DNA from: Methyloceanibacter sp. wino2
GTDB taxonomy: Bacteria; Pseudomonadota; Alphaproteobacteria; Rhizobiales; Methyloligellaceae
Assembly: GCF_003071365.1 (NCBI RefSeq)
Contig: NZ_CP028960.1
Span: forward strand, 2,958,501 to 3,022,500
DNA: 64,000 nt
Reading direction: 5' to 3'
Under the pieces are notes generated by a model, which was given only the letters and a program-made list of their open reading frames with translations, had not been told where the DNA came from and did no database searches. Made by a program: the position numbers and the translations under genes. Each line of letters begins with the position of its first letter. The first letter of the stretch is position 1. This document shows, piece by piece, positions 16,211-36,726 of the stretch.

Positions 16211-16909
16211 ATGAGCAAGCCCGGGAAGAGGTTTCGTGCAGCGGTCGAGACGGTCGACAACGACAAGTTCTACGGTGTCGAAGAGGCTGTGAAGGTGCTC
16301 AAGGGCGCCGCGAAGGCCAAGTTCGACGAGACGATCGAGGTCGCGATGAATCTCGGTGTCGATCCGCGCCATGCGGACCAGATGGTGCGTGGCGTTTGCC
16401 AGTTGCCGCACGGTTCGGGGCGTACGCTTCGCGTCGGCGTGTTCGCCAAGGGCGACAAGGCCGAGGAAGCCAAGAAGGCTGGCGCCGAGGTTGTCGGCGC
16501 CGAGGATCTGGTGGAGCAGGTTCAGAAGGGCACGATCGACTTCGATCGCTGCATTGCGACGCCCGACATGATGCCGCTCGTTGGCCGTCTCGGTAAGGTT
16601 CTCGGGCCCCGCGGCCTGATGCCGAACCCGAAGGTCGGTACCGTGACCACCGATGTCGCCGAAGCCGTCAAGGCTGCCAAGGGCGGCGCCGTGGAGTTCC
16701 GCGTCGAGAAGGCCGGCGTCATTCACGCCGGCGTCGGCAAGGCGAGCTTCACCGAAGAGGCGCTGATCGACAATATTCGCGCTTTCGCCGAGGCGGTGAT
16801 CAAGGCCAAGCCCTCGGGCGCAAAGGGCACGTTTTTGAAGAAGATTGCCGTGACCTCGACGATGGGTCCCGGCATCAAGATCGAGCCCGCCAGCGTCGGC
16901 GGCGCTTAG
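16211..16909 (+). CDS. rplA: 50S ribosomal protein uL1
   Basis: The 232-residue length is normal for uL1. Conserved segments are [24 protein letters not shown] in the middle and GPGIKIE near the end. L1 forms the mobile stalk that guides deacylated tRNA out of the E site and in many bacteria represses its own rplKA mRNA. It is co-transcribed with rplK. Confidence 0.97.
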   Translation: MSKPGKRFRAAVETVDNDKFYGVEEAVKVLKGAAKAKFDETIEVAMNLGVDPRHADQMVRGVCQLPHGSGRTLRVGVFAKGDKAEEAKKAGAEVVGAEDLVEQVQKGTIDFDRCIATPDMMPLVGRLGKVLGPRGLMPNPKVGTVTTDVAEAVKAAKGGAVEFRVEKAGVIHAGVGKASFTEEALIDNIRAFAEAVIKAKPSGAKGTFLKKIAVTSTMGPGIKIEPASVGGA

Positions 16910-17268
16910 TCGATAGAGTTTCGGGGCTTTTGGTCCCGAAGGGCCGTCCGGTTCGCCGAGCGGCCCAAACCTGTCCGAGATTGCAGGTGTGGGAAACCGC
17001 TTAAGCCTTTAGGGCCTGCATGAGACGGGAGACAAACGGTTCGAAGGGATGTGGCTTTTGTCCGAAAGGGCGCTGGCGCATCCGGAAGATCGGTTGAACC
17101 TCGTATGTGGCTCACGTGCGTTTTTGCGCGGACGAGCGGGACAGGCAACAGAGTGCCGCGAAGGCTCGCGGGACGGCGTCGATGCCTCCCCCGAAAGTTT
17201 CGCGGCTCAGTGTGGCCTAAGCCCGCACCGGCTCAACGCCTTCGCGGGTTTGAAAGAACGGAGTGAGC
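16910..17268 (+). promoter_or_regulatory. rplJ leader with hairpins
   Basis: This 359-base stretch carries no convincing gene. Just after rplA are two hairpins: TTCGGG/CCCGAA (16920-16940) and GGGCCG/CGGCCC (16941-16966). The long untranslated segment before rplJ is where L10(L12)4 binds in other bacteria to repress translation; the exact kink-turn was not located. A promoter was not clearly seen. A short open frame from 17049 is rejected as a gene. Confidence 0.5.
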
Positions 17269-17784
17269 ATGGAAAGAGCTGAAAAGCGCGAAGTTGTATC
17301 GGCGCTTAGCGATGTCTTCGCCAATACCGGCGTGGTCGTCGTGGCTCACTACGCGGGTCTTTCGGTGTCCGATATGACCAAGCTGCGCAGCGACATGAGA
17401 GAAGCTGGCGGCTCGGTCAAGGTGGCGAAGAATAGGCTCGTGAAGCTCGCGCTGGATGGAACCGACGCCCAGGGAATTTCGGATCTCATGACGGGGCCCA
17501 CGTGCCTCGCCTATTCCGACGATCCCGTCACGGCGCCGAAGGTGGCCGTCAAATTCGCCAAGGGGAACGACAAGTTCGTGATCCTCGGCGGTGCGATGGG
17601 CGCCACGGTTCTCGATGCCAAGGGGGTGGGTTCGCTTGCCGAACTGCCTTCGCTCGATGAACTGCGTGGAAAGCTGGTTGGTCTGCTTCAGGCACCGGCG
17701 GGCAAGATTGCCCGGACGGTCAGCGCACCGGCCTCTCAGCTTGCGCGGGTCTTCAGTGCATATGGCTCGAAGGACGCAGCGTAG
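17269..17784 (+). CDS. rplJ: 50S ribosomal protein uL10
   Basis: The 171-residue protein starts at ATG 17269 ([13 protein letters not shown]), with AACGGAG just upstream; GTG 17263 is less likely. L10 is the base of the stalk. Its N-terminal domain binds 23S rRNA and its C-terminal helix ([14 protein letters not shown]) binds L7/L12 dimers. It probably represses its own operon through the leader at 16910-17268. Confidence 0.96.
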   Translation: MERAEKREVVSALSDVFANTGVVVVAHYAGLSVSDMTKLRSDMREAGGSVKVAKNRLVKLALDGTDAQGISDLMTGPTCLAYSDDPVTAPKVAVKFAKGNDKFVILGGAMGATVLDAKGVGSLAELPSLDELRGKLVGLLQAPAGKIARTVSAPASQLARVFSAYGSKDAA

Positions 17785-17837
17785 GCCTTTGACGACATAC
17801 ATCGAAACACAAGAGTTGAACGTACGAGGATAAGACA

Positions 17838-18218
17838 ATGGCAGATCTTCAGAAAATTGCAGACGATCTTTCGGGCCTGACGGTGCTCGAGGCGGCCGAA
17901 CTGGCCAAGATCCTTGAGGAGAAGTGGGGCGTATCCGCTGCAGCTCCGGTTGCCGTGGCGGCTGTCGCCGGCGGCGCGGGTGGCGATGCGGCCGCAGCCG
18001 AGGAGAAGGACGAGTTCGACGTCATTCTGACCGGAGCTGGCGACAAGAAAATCAACGTCATCAAGGAAGTGCGTGCGATCACCAGCCTCGGCCTGAAGGA
18101 GGCCAAGGACCTGGTCGAGGGTGCGCCGAAGCCGGTCAAGGAAGGCGTTGCCAAGGACGAGGCCGAGAAGATCAAGAAGCAGCTTGAGGACGCCGGCGCG
18201 TCTGTCGAGCTCAAGTAG
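17838..18218 (+). CDS. rplL: 50S ribosomal protein bL12 (L7/L12)
   Basis: The 126-residue protein has the dimerising N-terminal helix region ([21 protein letters not shown]), an Ala/Val/Gly-rich hinge (about 38-55) and the factor-binding C-terminal domain ([21 protein letters not shown]). It is present in several copies on the ribosome stalk and recruits elongation factors. It is followed by a hairpin and then rpoB. Confidence 0.97.
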   Translation: MADLQKIADDLSGLTVLEAAELAKILEEKWGVSAAAPVAVAAVAGGAGGDAAAAEEKDEFDVILTGAGDKKINVIKEVRAITSLGLKEAKDLVEGAPKPVKEGVAKDEAEKIKKQLEDAGASVELK

Positions 18219-18246
18219 GCTTGAGTTAAAGACTTGGGTTGAAGGA

Positions 18247-18285
18247 GGCCCGGACCGTCCCCATATGAGGGGGTCGGCCCGGGCC
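18247..18285 (+). terminator. Hairpin between rplL and rpoB
   Basis: A long GC-rich stem with small mismatches pairs GGCCCGG plus ACCGTCCCC with GGGGGTCGG plus CCCGGGCC around ATATGA. There is no T run. In other bacteria the rplL-rpoB gap holds a partial terminator and RNase III cut site that set ribosomal protein versus polymerase output; this is a reasonable reading here. Confidence 0.55.
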
Positions 18286-18383
18286 CCTAACCCATCCATA
18301 TTCGTGTGACGTGACGGTTCCCCTGAGTTTCCGCCAAGGCGGGAGTTTAGGAGAGCGGTCGCGGCGAGCTTTGAGAGGACCAC

Positions 18384-22514
<4,131 letters not shown>

Positions 22515-22595
22515 GCGTTAAGCCCGGACGCTTCGTTACACACCAGTTGAAGACAACCGAAGGGCGGCGGCCCCGCCCATTTGGAGACAAGCAGA

Positions 22596-26843
<4,248 letters not shown>

Positions 26844-26861
26844 GGCTTTGCAGAGATATAG

Positions 26862-26902
26862 GGGGCCAAGCGCCAAAACCGTGAAAAACGGAGCTTGGCC
26901 CC
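26862..26902 (+). terminator. rpoC terminator hairpin
   Basis: GGGGCCAAGC pairs with GCTTGGCCCC in a 10-bp stem, and the loop holds a small CCGT/ACGG inner stem. It begins 19 bases after the rpoC stop. No T run follows, so it may also act in mRNA end protection. Confidence 0.65.
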
Positions 26903-26922
26903 GATTTCAGGTAGTTGAACCC

Positions 26923-26952
26923 TTGACGTTTCGAGAAGTGGCCTGATACAAC
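26923..26952 (+). promoter_or_regulatory. Candidate str operon promoter
   Basis: TTGACG at 26923-26928 matches the alphaproteobacterial -35 element. The -10 could be GATACA, ATACAA or TACAAC (16-18 base spacing). It lies about 300 bases ahead of rpsL and just after the rpoC terminator. Confidence 0.5.
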
Positions 26953-27050
26953 GCGGCCACATTTAGCGGCAGGCGGTAGCCCACCGAAAGGATGCCCTTT
27001 GGGGCGCGGGTTAGACGCTGCCGGACTAACCGGGATCATATCGGGGTCAT

Positions 27051-27076
27051 GATCTTGGGGGTTTCCCCTCAAGATC
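27051..27076 (+). promoter_or_regulatory. Leader hairpin of the str operon
   Basis: GATCTTG and CAAGATC flank GGGG and CCCC with a TTT loop and one bulged T, giving an 11-bp stem. CTCTGTTTTG follows, so it could be an attenuator about 100 bases after the predicted start of transcription. Confidence 0.5.
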
Positions 27077-27135
27077 CTCTGTTTTGAGCGCTGAAGAACG
27101 CGAGGGATGACTCGCAGCTTCAGTTCTTGTGTTTT

Positions 27136-27194
27136 GGGCCATCCGCCCAGGTTGTCGGGCGGTGTCGCCCATGTGGTTTTGGGCGCATCCGCCC
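27136..27194 (+). repeat. Three short GC hairpins ahead of rpsL
   Basis: GGGC-N5-GCCC (27136-27148), GGGCG-N4-CGCCC (27157-27170) and GGGCG-N4-CGCCC (27181-27194) occur within 59 bases. The first and third also share the direct repeat GTTTTGGGC followed by CATCCGCCCA. They end about 50 bases before the rpsL start. A regulatory role in the leader is possible. Confidence 0.55.
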
Positions 27195-27246
27195 ATAGGT
27201 GAATGAGGCGGTTCGCCGTCGCAAACGATTGGACGCTAGGGCTGCT

Positions 27247-27618
27247 ATGCCAACGATTCAGCAATTGATCCGGAAGCCGCGTAAGGCCCCGGTGAAGCGC
27301 AACAAAGTGCCGGCCATGCAGGCCTGCCCGCAGAAGCGGGGCGTTTGCACCCGCGTGTACACCACCACGCCGAAGAAGCCGAACTCGGCCCTCCGGAAGG
27401 TCGCGCGCGTGCGCCTGACCAACCAGCAGGAAGTGACGAGCTACATCCCGGGTGAGGGTCACAATCTTCAGGAGCACTCCGTGGTCATGATCCGCGGCGG
27501 TCGCGTGAAGGATCTTCCCGGTGTGCGCTACCACATCATTCGCGGCGTGCTTGACACGCAAGGCGTCAGCGCCCGCCGTCAGCGGCGCTCGAAATACGGA
27601 GCCAAGCGGCCCAAGTAG
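27247..27618 (+). CDS. rpsL: 30S ribosomal protein uS12
   Basis: The protein has 123 residues from ATG 27247 ([12 protein letters not shown]), the universal start; the longer frame from 27199 adds unrelated residues. K43 ([11 protein letters not shown]) and K88 ([11 protein letters not shown]) are the wild-type residues at the streptomycin-resistance positions. S12 sits at the decoding site. It is the first gene of the rpsL-rpsG-fusA-tuf unit. Confidence 0.97.
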   Translation: MPTIQQLIRKPRKAPVKRNKVPAMQACPQKRGVCTRVYTTTPKKPNSALRKVARVRLTNQQEVTSYIPGEGHNLQEHSVVMIRGGRVKDLPGVRYHIIRGVLDTQGVSARRQRRSKYGAKRPK

Positions 27619-27659
27619 TGGGGCGCTTTTTTGGTCTTTAAGGAACGGATTGAAGCGAT

Positions 27660-28130
27660 ATGTCCAGGCGGCACAAAGCTGATAAGCGGGAGATCATTCC
27701 CGATCCCAAGTTTGGGGATCAGGTGCTCACCAAGTTCATGAATTCCATCATGCTGGACGGCAAGAAATCGGCCGCCGAGCGGATCGTCTATGGCGCGCTC
27801 GACCAGATGGAAGACAAGGTGAAGCAGAACCCGATCGAATTGTTTCATCAGGCGCTGCAGAACGTCATGCCGGCCATTGAGGTGCGCTCCCGCCGTGTGG
27901 GCGGTGCGACCTACCAGGTGCCGGTCGAAGTCCGTGTCGATCGCCGCCAAGCGCTGGCCATTCGCTGGATTATCTCCGCGGCGCGTGGGCGCAACGAGAA
28001 CACGATGGTCGAGCGGCTGTCGGGTGAGCTTCTCGATGCCGTCAACAACCGCGGCTCGGCCGTGAAGAAGCGCGAGGACACGCACCGGATGGCCGAGGCC
28101 AACCGCGCCTTCTCGCACTATCGCTGGTAA
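27660..28130 (+). CDS. rpsG: 30S ribosomal protein uS7
   Basis: The 156-residue length is normal. Conserved parts include [19 protein letters not shown], the rRNA-binding [17 protein letters not shown], and the end [21 protein letters not shown]7 starts assembly of the 30S head and contacts E-site tRNA. It lies 21 bases ahead of fusA. Confidence 0.97.
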   Translation: MSRRHKADKREIIPDPKFGDQVLTKFMNSIMLDGKKSAAERIVYGALDQMEDKVKQNPIELFHQALQNVMPAIEVRSRRVGGATYQVPVEVRVDRRQALAIRWIISAARGRNENTMVERLSGELLDAVNNRGSAVKKREDTHRMAEANRAFSHYRW

Positions 28131-28151
28131 CCGGCTCAAGGAACTCGAACG

Positions 28152-30227
<2,076 letters not shown>

Positions 30228-30279
30228 GCGATTGGGCGTATGAGTTTTAGCTTTCTGGTGAGAGGAATGGAGAGCCACA

Positions 30280-31470
30280 ATGGCTAAAGAGAAATTCGAC
30301 CGGTCAAAGCCGCATTGTAACATCGGTACGATTGGTCACGTCGATCACGGTAAAACGACCCTGACCGCTGCGATCACCAAGACATTGGCTGAGACCGGCG
30401 GCGCCACGTTCACCGCCTACGATGAAATCGATAAGGCGCCTGAAGAAAAGGCTCGCGGCATCACGATCTCCACGGCACACGTGGAGTACGAGACCGAGAA
30501 CCGCCACTACGCGCACGTGGACTGCCCGGGTCACGCCGACTACGTGAAGAACATGATCACGGGTGCGGCGCAGATGGACGGCGCCATCCTTGTGGTGTCG
30601 GCCGCCGACGGCCCGATGCCGCAGACCCGCGAGCATATTCTGCTTGCGCGTCAGGTCGGTGTGCCGGCGCTGGTGGTGTTCCTGAACAAGGTCGACCAGG
30701 TCGATGACGAGGAGCTTCTGGACCTCGTCGAGCTCGAAGTTCGCGAGCTTCTGTCCAAGTACGAGTTCCCGGGAGACGATATCCCGATCATCAAGGGCTC
30801 CGCTCTTGCCGCGATCGAGGATAGCAATCCCGAGATCGGTCAGAAGGCCATTCTTGAGCTCATGAAGGCTGTCGACGAGTACATCCCGCAGCCGGATCGT
30901 CCGGTTGACGGCGCGTTCCTGATGCCGATCGAAGACGTGTTCTCGATCTCCGGCCGCGGTACCGTTGTGACCGGCCGCGTCGAGCGTGGCATCGTCAAGG
31001 TCGGTGAGGAAGTCGAGATCGTTGGTATTAAGCCGACGACGAAGACGACCGTTACCGGCGTTGAGATGTTCCGTAAGCTGCTCGATCAGGGCCAGGCGGG
31101 CGACAATGTTGGCTGCCTGCTCCGTGGTATCGACCGTGAAGGTGTCGAGCGTGGTCAGGTTCTGGCCAAGCCCGGTTCCGTGACGCCGCACACGAAGTTC
31201 AAGGCCGAGGCATACATCCTCACGAAAGAAGAGGGTGGCCGCCACACGCCGTTCTTCGGCAACTACCGTCCGCAGTTCTACTTCCGCACCACCGACGTGA
31301 CGGGTGTGGTCGAGCTGCCGGAAGGCACCGAGATGGTGATGCCGGGCGATAATGTTGCCATGACCGTTGAGCTGATCGTGCCGATCGCAATGGAAGAGAA
31401 GCTTCGCTTCGCTATCCGTGAAGGTGGCCGCACCGTCGGCGCCGGCGTCGTGTCGTCGATCATCGAGTAA
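30280..31470 (+). CDS. tuf: Elongation factor Tu
   Basis: This 396-residue EF-Tu has G1 GHVDHGKTT, switch [15 protein letters not shown]4 NKVDQ and G5 GSAL. It delivers aminoacyl-tRNA to the ribosome. This is the only tuf in the window; many Hyphomicrobiales carry another between tRNA-Gly and tRNA-Trp, which is absent at 14737-14799. A terminator-like hairpin follows at 31486. Confidence 0.98.
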   Translation: MAKEKFDRSKPHCNIGTIGHVDHGKTTLTAAITKTLAETGGATFTAYDEIDKAPEEKARGITISTAHVEYETENRHYAHVDCPGHADYVKNMITGAAQMDGAILVVSAADGPMPQTREHILLARQVGVPALVVFLNKVDQVDDEELLDLVELEVRELLSKYEFPGDDIPIIKGSALAAIEDSNPEIGQKAILELMKAVDEYIPQPDRPVDGAFLMPIEDVFSISGRGTVVTGRVERGIVKVGEEVEIVGIKPTTKTTVTGVEMFRKLLDQGQAGDNVGCLLRGIDREGVERGQVLAKPGSVTPHTKFKAEAYILTKEEGGRHTPFFGNYRPQFYFRTTDVTGVVELPEGTEMVMPGDNVAMTVELIVPIAMEEKLRFAIREGGRTVGAGVVSSIIE

Positions 31471-31485
31471 GGGTATTTGGGAAGT

Positions 31486-31514
31486 GCGCCGCTCCGTTTT
31501 GGGGCGGCGCGTTT
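31486..31514 (+). terminator. Terminator between tuf and rpsJ
   Basis: A 10-bp stem (GCGCCGCTCC with GGGGCGGCGC, one T-G pair) encloses the loop GTTTT and is followed by GTTTCTC. It separates the str operon from the S10 operon, or attenuates transcription into it. Confidence 0.7.
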
Positions 31515-31535
31515 CTCTAACTTAAGGCCGTCGAG

Positions 31536-31844
31536 ATGCAGAGCCAGAACATAAGAATTAGGCTGAAAGCCTTCGACCATCGCATTCTCGATGCGTCGAC
31601 CAAGGAAATCGTCAACACGGCGAAACGTACCGGTGCGGATGTCCGCGGGCCAATCCCGCTGCCGACCCGTATCGAGAAGTTCACCGTGAACCGCTCGCCG
31701 CACATCGACAAGAAGAGCCGTGAGCAGTTCGAGATGCGGACGCACAAGCGGCTGCTCGACATTGTCGATCCGACGCCGCAGACGGTCGACGCTTTGATGA
31801 AACTCGATCTCGCCGCCGGCGTGGATGTTGAGATCAAGCTTTAA
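31536..31844 (+). CDS. rpsJ: 30S ribosomal protein uS10 (NusE)
   Basis: The 102-residue protein has typical segments [40 protein letters not shown] and HKRLLDI. It is part of the 30S head and, free or on the ribosome, binds NusB and the NusG KOW domain in antitermination. It is the first gene of the S10 operon, 22 bases after the tuf hairpin. Confidence 0.97.
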   Translation: MQSQNIRIRLKAFDHRILDASTKEIVNTAKRTGADVRGPIPLPTRIEKFTVNRSPHIDKKSREQFEMRTHKRLLDIVDPTPQTVDALMKLDLAAGVDVEIKL

Positions 31845-31876
31845 CCGGTTGCGGGACGAGGCAAGGAATTAGTTCG

Positions 31877-32644
31877 ATGCGATCAGGTGTTATCGCGCAA
31901 AAGGTCGGTATGACCAGGATCTTCACCGATGCCGGGGAACACATCCCGGTAACGGTGCTGCGCCTGGAGAACTGCCAGGTCGTCGGTCAGCGGACCGCGG
32001 AAAAGAACGGCTACACCGCCGTTCAGCTTGGTGCCGGCCGTGCCAAAGTTAAGCGTTTGACGCGGGCTCAACGCGGCGGTTTCGCCGTGGCGAATGTCGA
32101 GCCGAAGCGCAAAGTCGCCGAGTTTCGGGTGAGCCCGGAGAATTTGATCGATGTGGGCGCGGAGATCACCGCCGACCACTTCGTCGAAGGGCAGTTCGTC
32201 GACGCCTCGGGAACGTCTATCGGTAAGGGTTTTGCCGGTGGCATGAAGCGGCACGGGTTCGGCGGTCTCCGGGCCAGCCACGGCGTGTCGATCAACCACA
32301 GAAGCCATGGCTCCACCGGCCAGTGCCAGGATCCCGGCAAGGTGTTCAAGGGCAAGAAGATGGCCGGCCACATGGGTGACGTCAGCGTCACGACGCAGAA
32401 TCTGCGCGTGGTGAAGACGGATGCCGAGCGCGGTCTCATCATGATCCGCGGCGCCGTTCCCGGCGCCAAGGGCGGATGGGTTCTCCTGCGCGATGCGGTC
32501 AAGCGGGCGCTGCCCGAGGATGCACCGGTTCCCGGTGCGTTCCGGAAGGGCTCCGAGGAACTAGCGCCGGTCAAAGAGTCTGCAGCTAAGGCTCCTGCCG
32601 AGGCAGAAGCGGCACAGCCGGCAGAGGGCGGAGAGAACGCGTAA
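31877..32644 (+). CDS. rplC: 50S ribosomal protein uL3
   Basis: The 255-residue protein is longer than the E. coli form. The core runs from [13 protein letters not shown] to the loop [26 protein letters not shown], which reaches the peptidyl-transferase centre. The last 30 residues (Ala/Glu/Pro-rich) are an acidic tail common in alphaproteobacteria. Its stop overlaps the rplD start by one base. Confidence 0.96.
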   Translation: MRSGVIAQKVGMTRIFTDAGEHIPVTVLRLENCQVVGQRTAEKNGYTAVQLGAGRAKVKRLTRAQRGGFAVANVEPKRKVAEFRVSPENLIDVGAEITADHFVEGQFVDASGTSIGKGFAGGMKRHGFGGLRASHGVSINHRSHGSTGQCQDPGKVFKGKKMAGHMGDVSVTTQNLRVVKTDAERGLIMIRGAVPGAKGGWVLLRDAVKRALPEDAPVPGAFRKGSEELAPVKESAAKAPAEAEAAQPAEGGENA

Positions 32645-33264
32645 TGAAAGCGGATGTAACAACGCTCGACGCCAAGAAGGCGGGAACCGTGGAACTGTCC
32701 GAAGATGTCTTCGGGCTTGAGCCGCGCGCCGACTTGCTGCACCGGATGGTGCGCTACCAGCTGGCCAAGCGCCGCGCCGGTACGGTTGCGACGAAGGACC
32801 GTTCGGAGATCACGGCGACGACCGCGAAAATGTACCGGCAGAAGGGGACGGGCCGTGCGCGTCACGGCAGCGCCAAGCCCGGTATCTTCCGTGGCGGCGG
32901 TAAGGCTTTCGGTCCGAAGCCGCGCAATTTCGGTTTCGATTTGCCGAAGAAGGTTCGCGCTCTGGCCCTGAAGCATGCGCTGTCGTCGAAGGCGAAGGCC
33001 GAAGAGCTCATCGTCCTGGATTCCTGCGACATGAAGGATGCCAAGACGAAGGCGCTGAAGACGCAGTTCGAGAAGCTGGGCTTTGGGTCCGCTCTGATCG
33101 TGGACGGCGCCGAGGTGCAGACGAACTTCGCGCTCGCGGCGCGCAACATCCCGCATGTGGATGTGCTGCCGATCCAGGGCATCAACGTGTACGACATTTT
33201 GCGGCACGAGAAGCTCGTGCTGACCAAGGCTGCCCTCGAGGCGCTGGAGGCTCGGTTTAAATGA
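32644..33264 (+). CDS. rplD: 50S ribosomal protein uL4
   Basis: The 206-residue protein has the conserved tip of its extended loop as [25 protein letters not shown], which lines the exit tunnel. L4 in E. coli regulates the S10 operon; that activity is not shown here. It overlaps rplW by 4 bases, suggesting coupled translation. Confidence 0.96.
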   Translation: MKADVTTLDAKKAGTVELSEDVFGLEPRADLLHRMVRYQLAKRRAGTVATKDRSEITATTAKMYRQKGTGRARHGSAKPGIFRGGGKAFGPKPRNFGFDLPKKVRALALKHALSSKAKAEELIVLDSCDMKDAKTKALKTQFEKLGFGSALIVDGAEVQTNFALAARNIPHVDVLPIQGINVYDILRHEKLVLTKAALEALEARFK

Positions 33265-33554
33265 GTGCGCTGCAAGCATATGACGTGATTTTGGCTCCGG
33301 TGATCACCGAGAAATCGAGTGAGGCGTCCGAATCCAATCAGGTGGTGTTCAAGGTTCGCCTCAACGCGACGAAGCCGCAGATCAAGAACGCGGTGGAGAA
33401 GCTGTTCGGCGTCAAGGTAGTGGCCGTGAACACGCTGACCCGCAAGGGTAAGACCAAGTTCTTCCGGGGCATCAAGGGTACCCAGAAGGATACGAAGAAG
33501 GCCGTCGTCAAGCTCGCCGAAGGCGACAAGATCGACGTGACGACAGGGATCTAG
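33261..33554 (+). CDS. rplW: 50S ribosomal protein uL23
   Basis: The 97-residue protein begins [13 protein letters not shown], the standard opening. It sits at the tunnel exit where trigger factor and SRP dock. [15 protein letters not shown] is the conserved rRNA-binding region. It is four bases ahead of rplB. Confidence 0.96.
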   Translation: MSALQAYDVILAPVITEKSSEASESNQVVFKVRLNATKPQIKNAVEKLFGVKVVAVNTLTRKGKTKFFRGIKGTQKDTKKAVVKLAEGDKIDVTTGI

Positions 33555-33558
33555 CGCG

Positions 33559-34398
33559 ATGGCGTTGAAGACATTCAAACCGACCACGCCGAGCCAGCGT
33601 CAACTGGTGCTCGTGGACCGCAGCCATCTGTGGAAGGGCAAGCCGGTCAAGCCGCTCACGGAGGGCTTGACCAAGTCGGGTGGCCGTAACAACACGGGAC
33701 GCGTCTCGATCTGGCATCGCGGCGGCGGTCATAAGCGTTCGTACCGCATGGTCGATTTCAAGCGGACCAAGCACGGCGTCGCGGCGACCGTCGAGCGGCT
33801 GGAATACGATCCGAACCGCACGGCGTTCATCGCACTGATCAAGTATGATGACGGCGAGCTGGCCTACATTCTGGCGCCGCAGCGTCTGGCGCCGGGCGAC
33901 AAGGTGATCGCCGACGAAAAGGTCGACGTGAAGCCTGGCAACGCGATGCCGCTGGCGAACATGCCGATCGGCACCATCGTCCACAATGTGGAGATGAAGC
34001 AGGGCAAGGGCGGCCAGATCGCACGCGCCGCGGGTGCCTATGTGCAGCTCGTCGGCCGTGACTCCGGCTACGCGATCCTGCGTCTGAATTCTGGCGAAAC
34101 GCGCATGGTTCCGGCCGCCTGCATGGCGACGGTCGGCGCGGTCTCCAACCCGGACAACGCGAACGTGTCGTTGTCCAAGGCTGGCCGCAGCCGCTGGAAG
34201 GGCCGCAAGCCCGTGGTTCGCGGTGTGGCGATGAACCCGATCGATCATCCGCATGGCGGTGGTGAAGGACGGACGTCCGGTGGCCGGCACCCGGTCACCC
34301 CTTGGGGTAAGTCCACCAAGGGCAAGCGTACGCGCACCAACAAGGCGAGCGACAAGTACATTCTGCGCAGCCGCCATCTGAAGAAGAAGAAGGGATAA
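33559..34398 (+). CDS. rplB: 50S ribosomal protein uL2
   Basis: The 279-residue protein has the OB and SH3 domains and the C-terminal [21 protein letters not shown], which includes the His important for peptidyl-transferase structure. The Lys/Arg-rich end (SRHLKKKKG) is usual. Only 3 bases separate its stop from rpsS. Confidence 0.97.
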   Translation: MALKTFKPTTPSQRQLVLVDRSHLWKGKPVKPLTEGLTKSGGRNNTGRVSIWHRGGGHKRSYRMVDFKRTKHGVAATVERLEYDPNRTAFIALIKYDDGELAYILAPQRLAPGDKVIADEKVDVKPGNAMPLANMPIGTIVHNVEMKQGKGGQIARAAGAYVQLVGRDSGYAILRLNSGETRMVPAACMATVGAVSNPDNANVSLSKAGRSRWKGRKPVVRGVAMNPIDHPHGGGEGRTSGGRHPVTPWGKSTKGKRTRTNKASDKYILRSRHLKKKKG

Positions 34399-34401
34399 GA
34401 C

Positions 34402-34683
34402 GTGGCACGTTCGATTTGGAAAGGCCCGTTCGTCGACGGCTTTCTCTTGAAGAAGGCTGAGAAGGCGCGTGAGAGCGGCTCCAACGCCGTGATCAAGATG
34501 TGGTCGCGCCGGTCCACCATTCTTCCTCAGTTCGTGGGACTGACGTTTGGTGTTCATAACGGGCAGAAGCATGTGCCCGTTCTGGTGACGGAAGACATGG
34601 TGGGTCACAAGTTCGGTGAGTTTTCGCCGACGCGCACCTATCACGGCCACGCCGCCGACAGGAAAGTGAAGAGAGGCAAGTAG
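34402..34683 (+). CDS. rpsS: 30S ribosomal protein uS19
   Basis: The 93-residue protein starts at GTG 34402. Conserved segments are [16 protein letters not shown] and [17 protein letters not shown], then [19 protein letters not shown]. It pairs with S13 in the 30S head near the A site. It lies 2 bases ahead of rplV. Confidence 0.96.
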   Translation: MARSIWKGPFVDGFLLKKAEKARESGSNAVIKMWSRRSTILPQFVGLTFGVHNGQKHVPVLVTEDMVGHKFGEFSPTRTYHGHAADRKVKRGK

Positions 34684-34685
34684 TC

Positions 34686-35066
34686 ATGGGCAAGCCGCAG
34701 AGAGAGCGCACGCTCAAGGACACCGAGGCGAAGGCCGTCACCCGGCTTATCCGCGTGAGCCCGCAGAAGCTGAACCTCGTCGCTCAGCTCATTCGGGGCA
34801 AGAAGGTCGATCGCGCCCTGGCCGATCTCGCCTTCTCGCGCAAGCGTATCGCTAAGGACGTCAAGAAGACCTTGGAGTCGGCAATCGCGAACGCAGAGAA
34901 CAATCACGACCTGGATGTCGATGCCTTGGTCGTGTCAGAAGCCTATGTGGGCAAGAACATTGTGATGAAGCGCATTCAGGCGCGTGCACGGGGCCGGGCG
35001 GCTCGGATTTTGAAGCCGTTTTCGCAGATGACCGTGGTCGTGCGTCAAGTTGAGGAGCCTGCTTGA
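34686..35066 (+). CDS. rplV: 50S ribosomal protein uL22
   Basis: The 126-residue protein has the long beta-hairpin that reaches the exit tunnel, seen as [26 protein letters not shown]. Changes in this hairpin can alter macrolide sensitivity, but no odd residue was noticed. The stop overlaps the rpsC start. Confidence 0.96.
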   Translation: MGKPQRERTLKDTEAKAVTRLIRVSPQKLNLVAQLIRGKKVDRALADLAFSRKRIAKDVKKTLESAIANAENNHDLDVDALVVSEAYVGKNIVMKRIQARARGRAARILKPFSQMTVVVRQVEEPA

Positions 35067-35779
35067 TGGGACAGAAAGTCAACCCGATCGGGCTTAGGCT
35101 CGGTGTCAACCGCACTTGGGATTCGCGCTGGTTTGCCTCGCGTGGCGAGTACGCAGACCTGCTGCACGAAGATCTCAAGATGCGTGAGCACATTCTCAAG
35201 ACGCGCAAGCAGGCCGGCATTTCGAAGGTCGTCGTGGAGCGTCCGCACAAGAAGTGCCGCGTTACGGTCTACACCGCTCGTCCGGGCATCCTGATCGGTA
35301 AGAAGGGCGCGGACATCGAGACGCTTCGCAAAGAGCTGGCGACGATGACGGACTCCGAAGTGCACCTGAACATCGTCGAGGTGCGGAAGCCGGAGGTCGA
35401 CGCGACGCTGGTGGCTGAAGGTATTGCCCAGCAGCTCGAACGCCGCGTGGCGTTCCGCCGGGCCATGAAGCGGGCGGTGCAGTCGGCGGTCCGCATGGGC
35501 GCGCTCGGCATTCGCATCAATTGCTCGGGCCGGCTTGGCGGCGCGGAAATCGCGCGCATGGAATGGTACCGCGAGGGCCGTGTGCCGCTGCACACGCTGC
35601 GCGCCAATATCGACTACGGGACGGCGCTGGGGCGTACGGCCTATGGAATCATCGGCATCAAGGTTTGGATCTTCAAGGGCGAGATCATGGAGCACGACCC
35701 CATGGCCCAGGAGACCAAGGCCCTTGAGGCACAAGAGGGCGGACGTTCCGGTGGTCGGCGCGACTCCGCACGGGCGTAA
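35066..35779 (+). CDS. rpsC: 30S ribosomal protein uS3
   Basis: The protein has 237 residues from ATG 35066 ([13 protein letters not shown]), overlapping the rplV stop. The KH domain has [15 protein letters not shown]. The C-terminal part has [24 protein letters not shown]3 lines the mRNA entry channel and has helicase activity with S4. The tail is Gly/Arg-rich. Confidence 0.97.
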   Translation: MGQKVNPIGLRLGVNRTWDSRWFASRGEYADLLHEDLKMREHILKTRKQAGISKVVVERPHKKCRVTVYTARPGILIGKKGADIETLRKELATMTDSEVHLNIVEVRKPEVDATLVAEGIAQQLERRVAFRRAMKRAVQSAVRMGALGIRINCSGRLGGAEIARMEWYREGRVPLHTLRANIDYGTALGRTAYGIIGIKVWIFKGEIMEHDPMAQETKALEAQEGGRSGGRRDSARA

Positions 35780-35803
35780 GGCTAAGGGCAGGACTTAAGA
35801 ATT

Positions 35804-36217
35804 ATGCTGCAACCGAAACGCACAAAGTTCCGCAAGATGCACAAGGGTCGCATCAAAGGTGCGGCGAAGGGCGGATCTGCGTTGACCTTCGGGACCTTCG
35901 GGTTGAAGGCGCAAGAGCCGGCGCGGGTCACCGCGCGGCAGATTGAAGCTGCCCGCCGTGCCATGACGCGTCAGATGAAGCGTGCTGGCCGTGTTTGGAT
36001 CCGCATCTTTCCGGACGTCCCGGTTTCGAAGAAGCCGACCGAAGTCCGTATGGGTAAGGGTAAGGGTACGCCGGAGTTCTGGGCGGCCAAGGTCAAGCCG
36101 GGTCGCATCATGTTCGAGATCGACGGCGTCGGCGAGCCTGTGGCACGCGAGGCGCTGCGGCTGGCGGCGGCGAAGCTGCCGATCAAGACGCGTGTCGTGG
36201 CACGTATCGAGGGCTAA
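35804..36217 (+). CDS. rplP: 50S ribosomal protein uL16
   Basis: The 137-residue protein begins [16 protein letters not shown], the standard start, and has the conserved loop [18 protein letters not shown] near the A and P sites. It helps to position tRNA on the 50S subunit. It is three bases ahead of rpmC. Confidence 0.97.
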   Translation: MLQPKRTKFRKMHKGRIKGAAKGGSALTFGTFGLKAQEPARVTARQIEAARRAMTRQMKRAGRVWIRIFPDVPVSKKPTEVRMGKGKGTPEFWAAKVKPGRIMFEIDGVGEPVAREALRLAAAKLPIKTRVVARIEG

Positions 36218-36220
36218 GCG

Positions 36221-36421
36221 ATGAAGGCGAGCCAAGTGAACGATATGACGGTCGATCAGCTCAATGACGAGTTGGTCAAGTTGAAGAAAGAGCAGTTCAA
36301 CCTGCGCTTCCAGGCGGCTTCCGGGCAGCTTGAGAATACGGCGCGGGTTCGGCAGGTGCGGCGCGATATCGCGCGCGTACAGACGATCGCGCGCCAGAAG
36401 AGCGCCGCTGCGAAGGCTTAA
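36221..36421 (+). CDS. rpmC: 50S ribosomal protein uL29
   Basis: This 66-residue all-helical protein contains [30 protein letters not shown], the uL29 hallmark. It lies near the tunnel exit beside uL23. The stop is 11 bases ahead of rpsQ. Confidence 0.96.
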   Translation: MKASQVNDMTVDQLNDELVKLKKEQFNLRFQAASGQLENTARVRQVRRDIARVQTIARQKSAAAKA

Positions 36422-36432
36422 AGGTAGATACG

Positions 36433-36678
36433 ATGCCGAAACGCGTTTTGATTGGGACCGTGGTGAGCGACAAGAACGACAAGACCGTTGTGGTCAAGGT
36501 CGAGCGCCGCTTCACGCATCCCCTGTTCCACAAAGTGGTTCGCCGCTCCAAGAACTACCACGCGCACGACGAGAACAACGAGTTCAAGGTCGGCGAGAAG
36601 GTGTGGATCGAGGAATGCGCGCCGCTATCGAAGCAGAAATGTTGGGTGGTTTTGCCGCGTGAGCAGGCAGCCAGCTAA
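36433..36678 (+). CDS. rpsQ: 30S ribosomal protein uS17
   Basis: The 81-residue OB-fold protein has [20 protein letters not shown] and the loop [14 protein letters not shown]. It binds the 5' domain of 16S rRNA early in assembly. It is followed after 48 bases by rplN. Confidence 0.96.
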   Translation: MPKRVLIGTVVSDKNDKTVVVKVERRFTHPLFHKVVRRSKNYHAHDENNEFKVGEKVWIEECAPLSKQKCWVVLPREQAAS

Positions 36679-36726
36679 GGCGAATAACGAAGGGCCTCGA
36701 TGAAGGCCTGAATAAGGGCGAATGCC

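Larger units (their letters stand above)
26844..27246 (+). promoter_or_regulatory. rpoC-rpsL intergenic region
   Basis: The 400-base region holds no gene. In order it contains a terminator for rpoC, a promoter for the str operon, one strong leader hairpin and three short GC hairpins, each described separately. Confidence 0.6.

Noticed and set aside
17049-17282. Short open frame in the rplJ leader
   Set aside because: It overlaps the rplJ start, lacks a family match and sits where a regulatory leader is expected.
27370-27520. Streptomycin-resistance change in rpsL
   Set aside because: K43 and K88 are both wild type.
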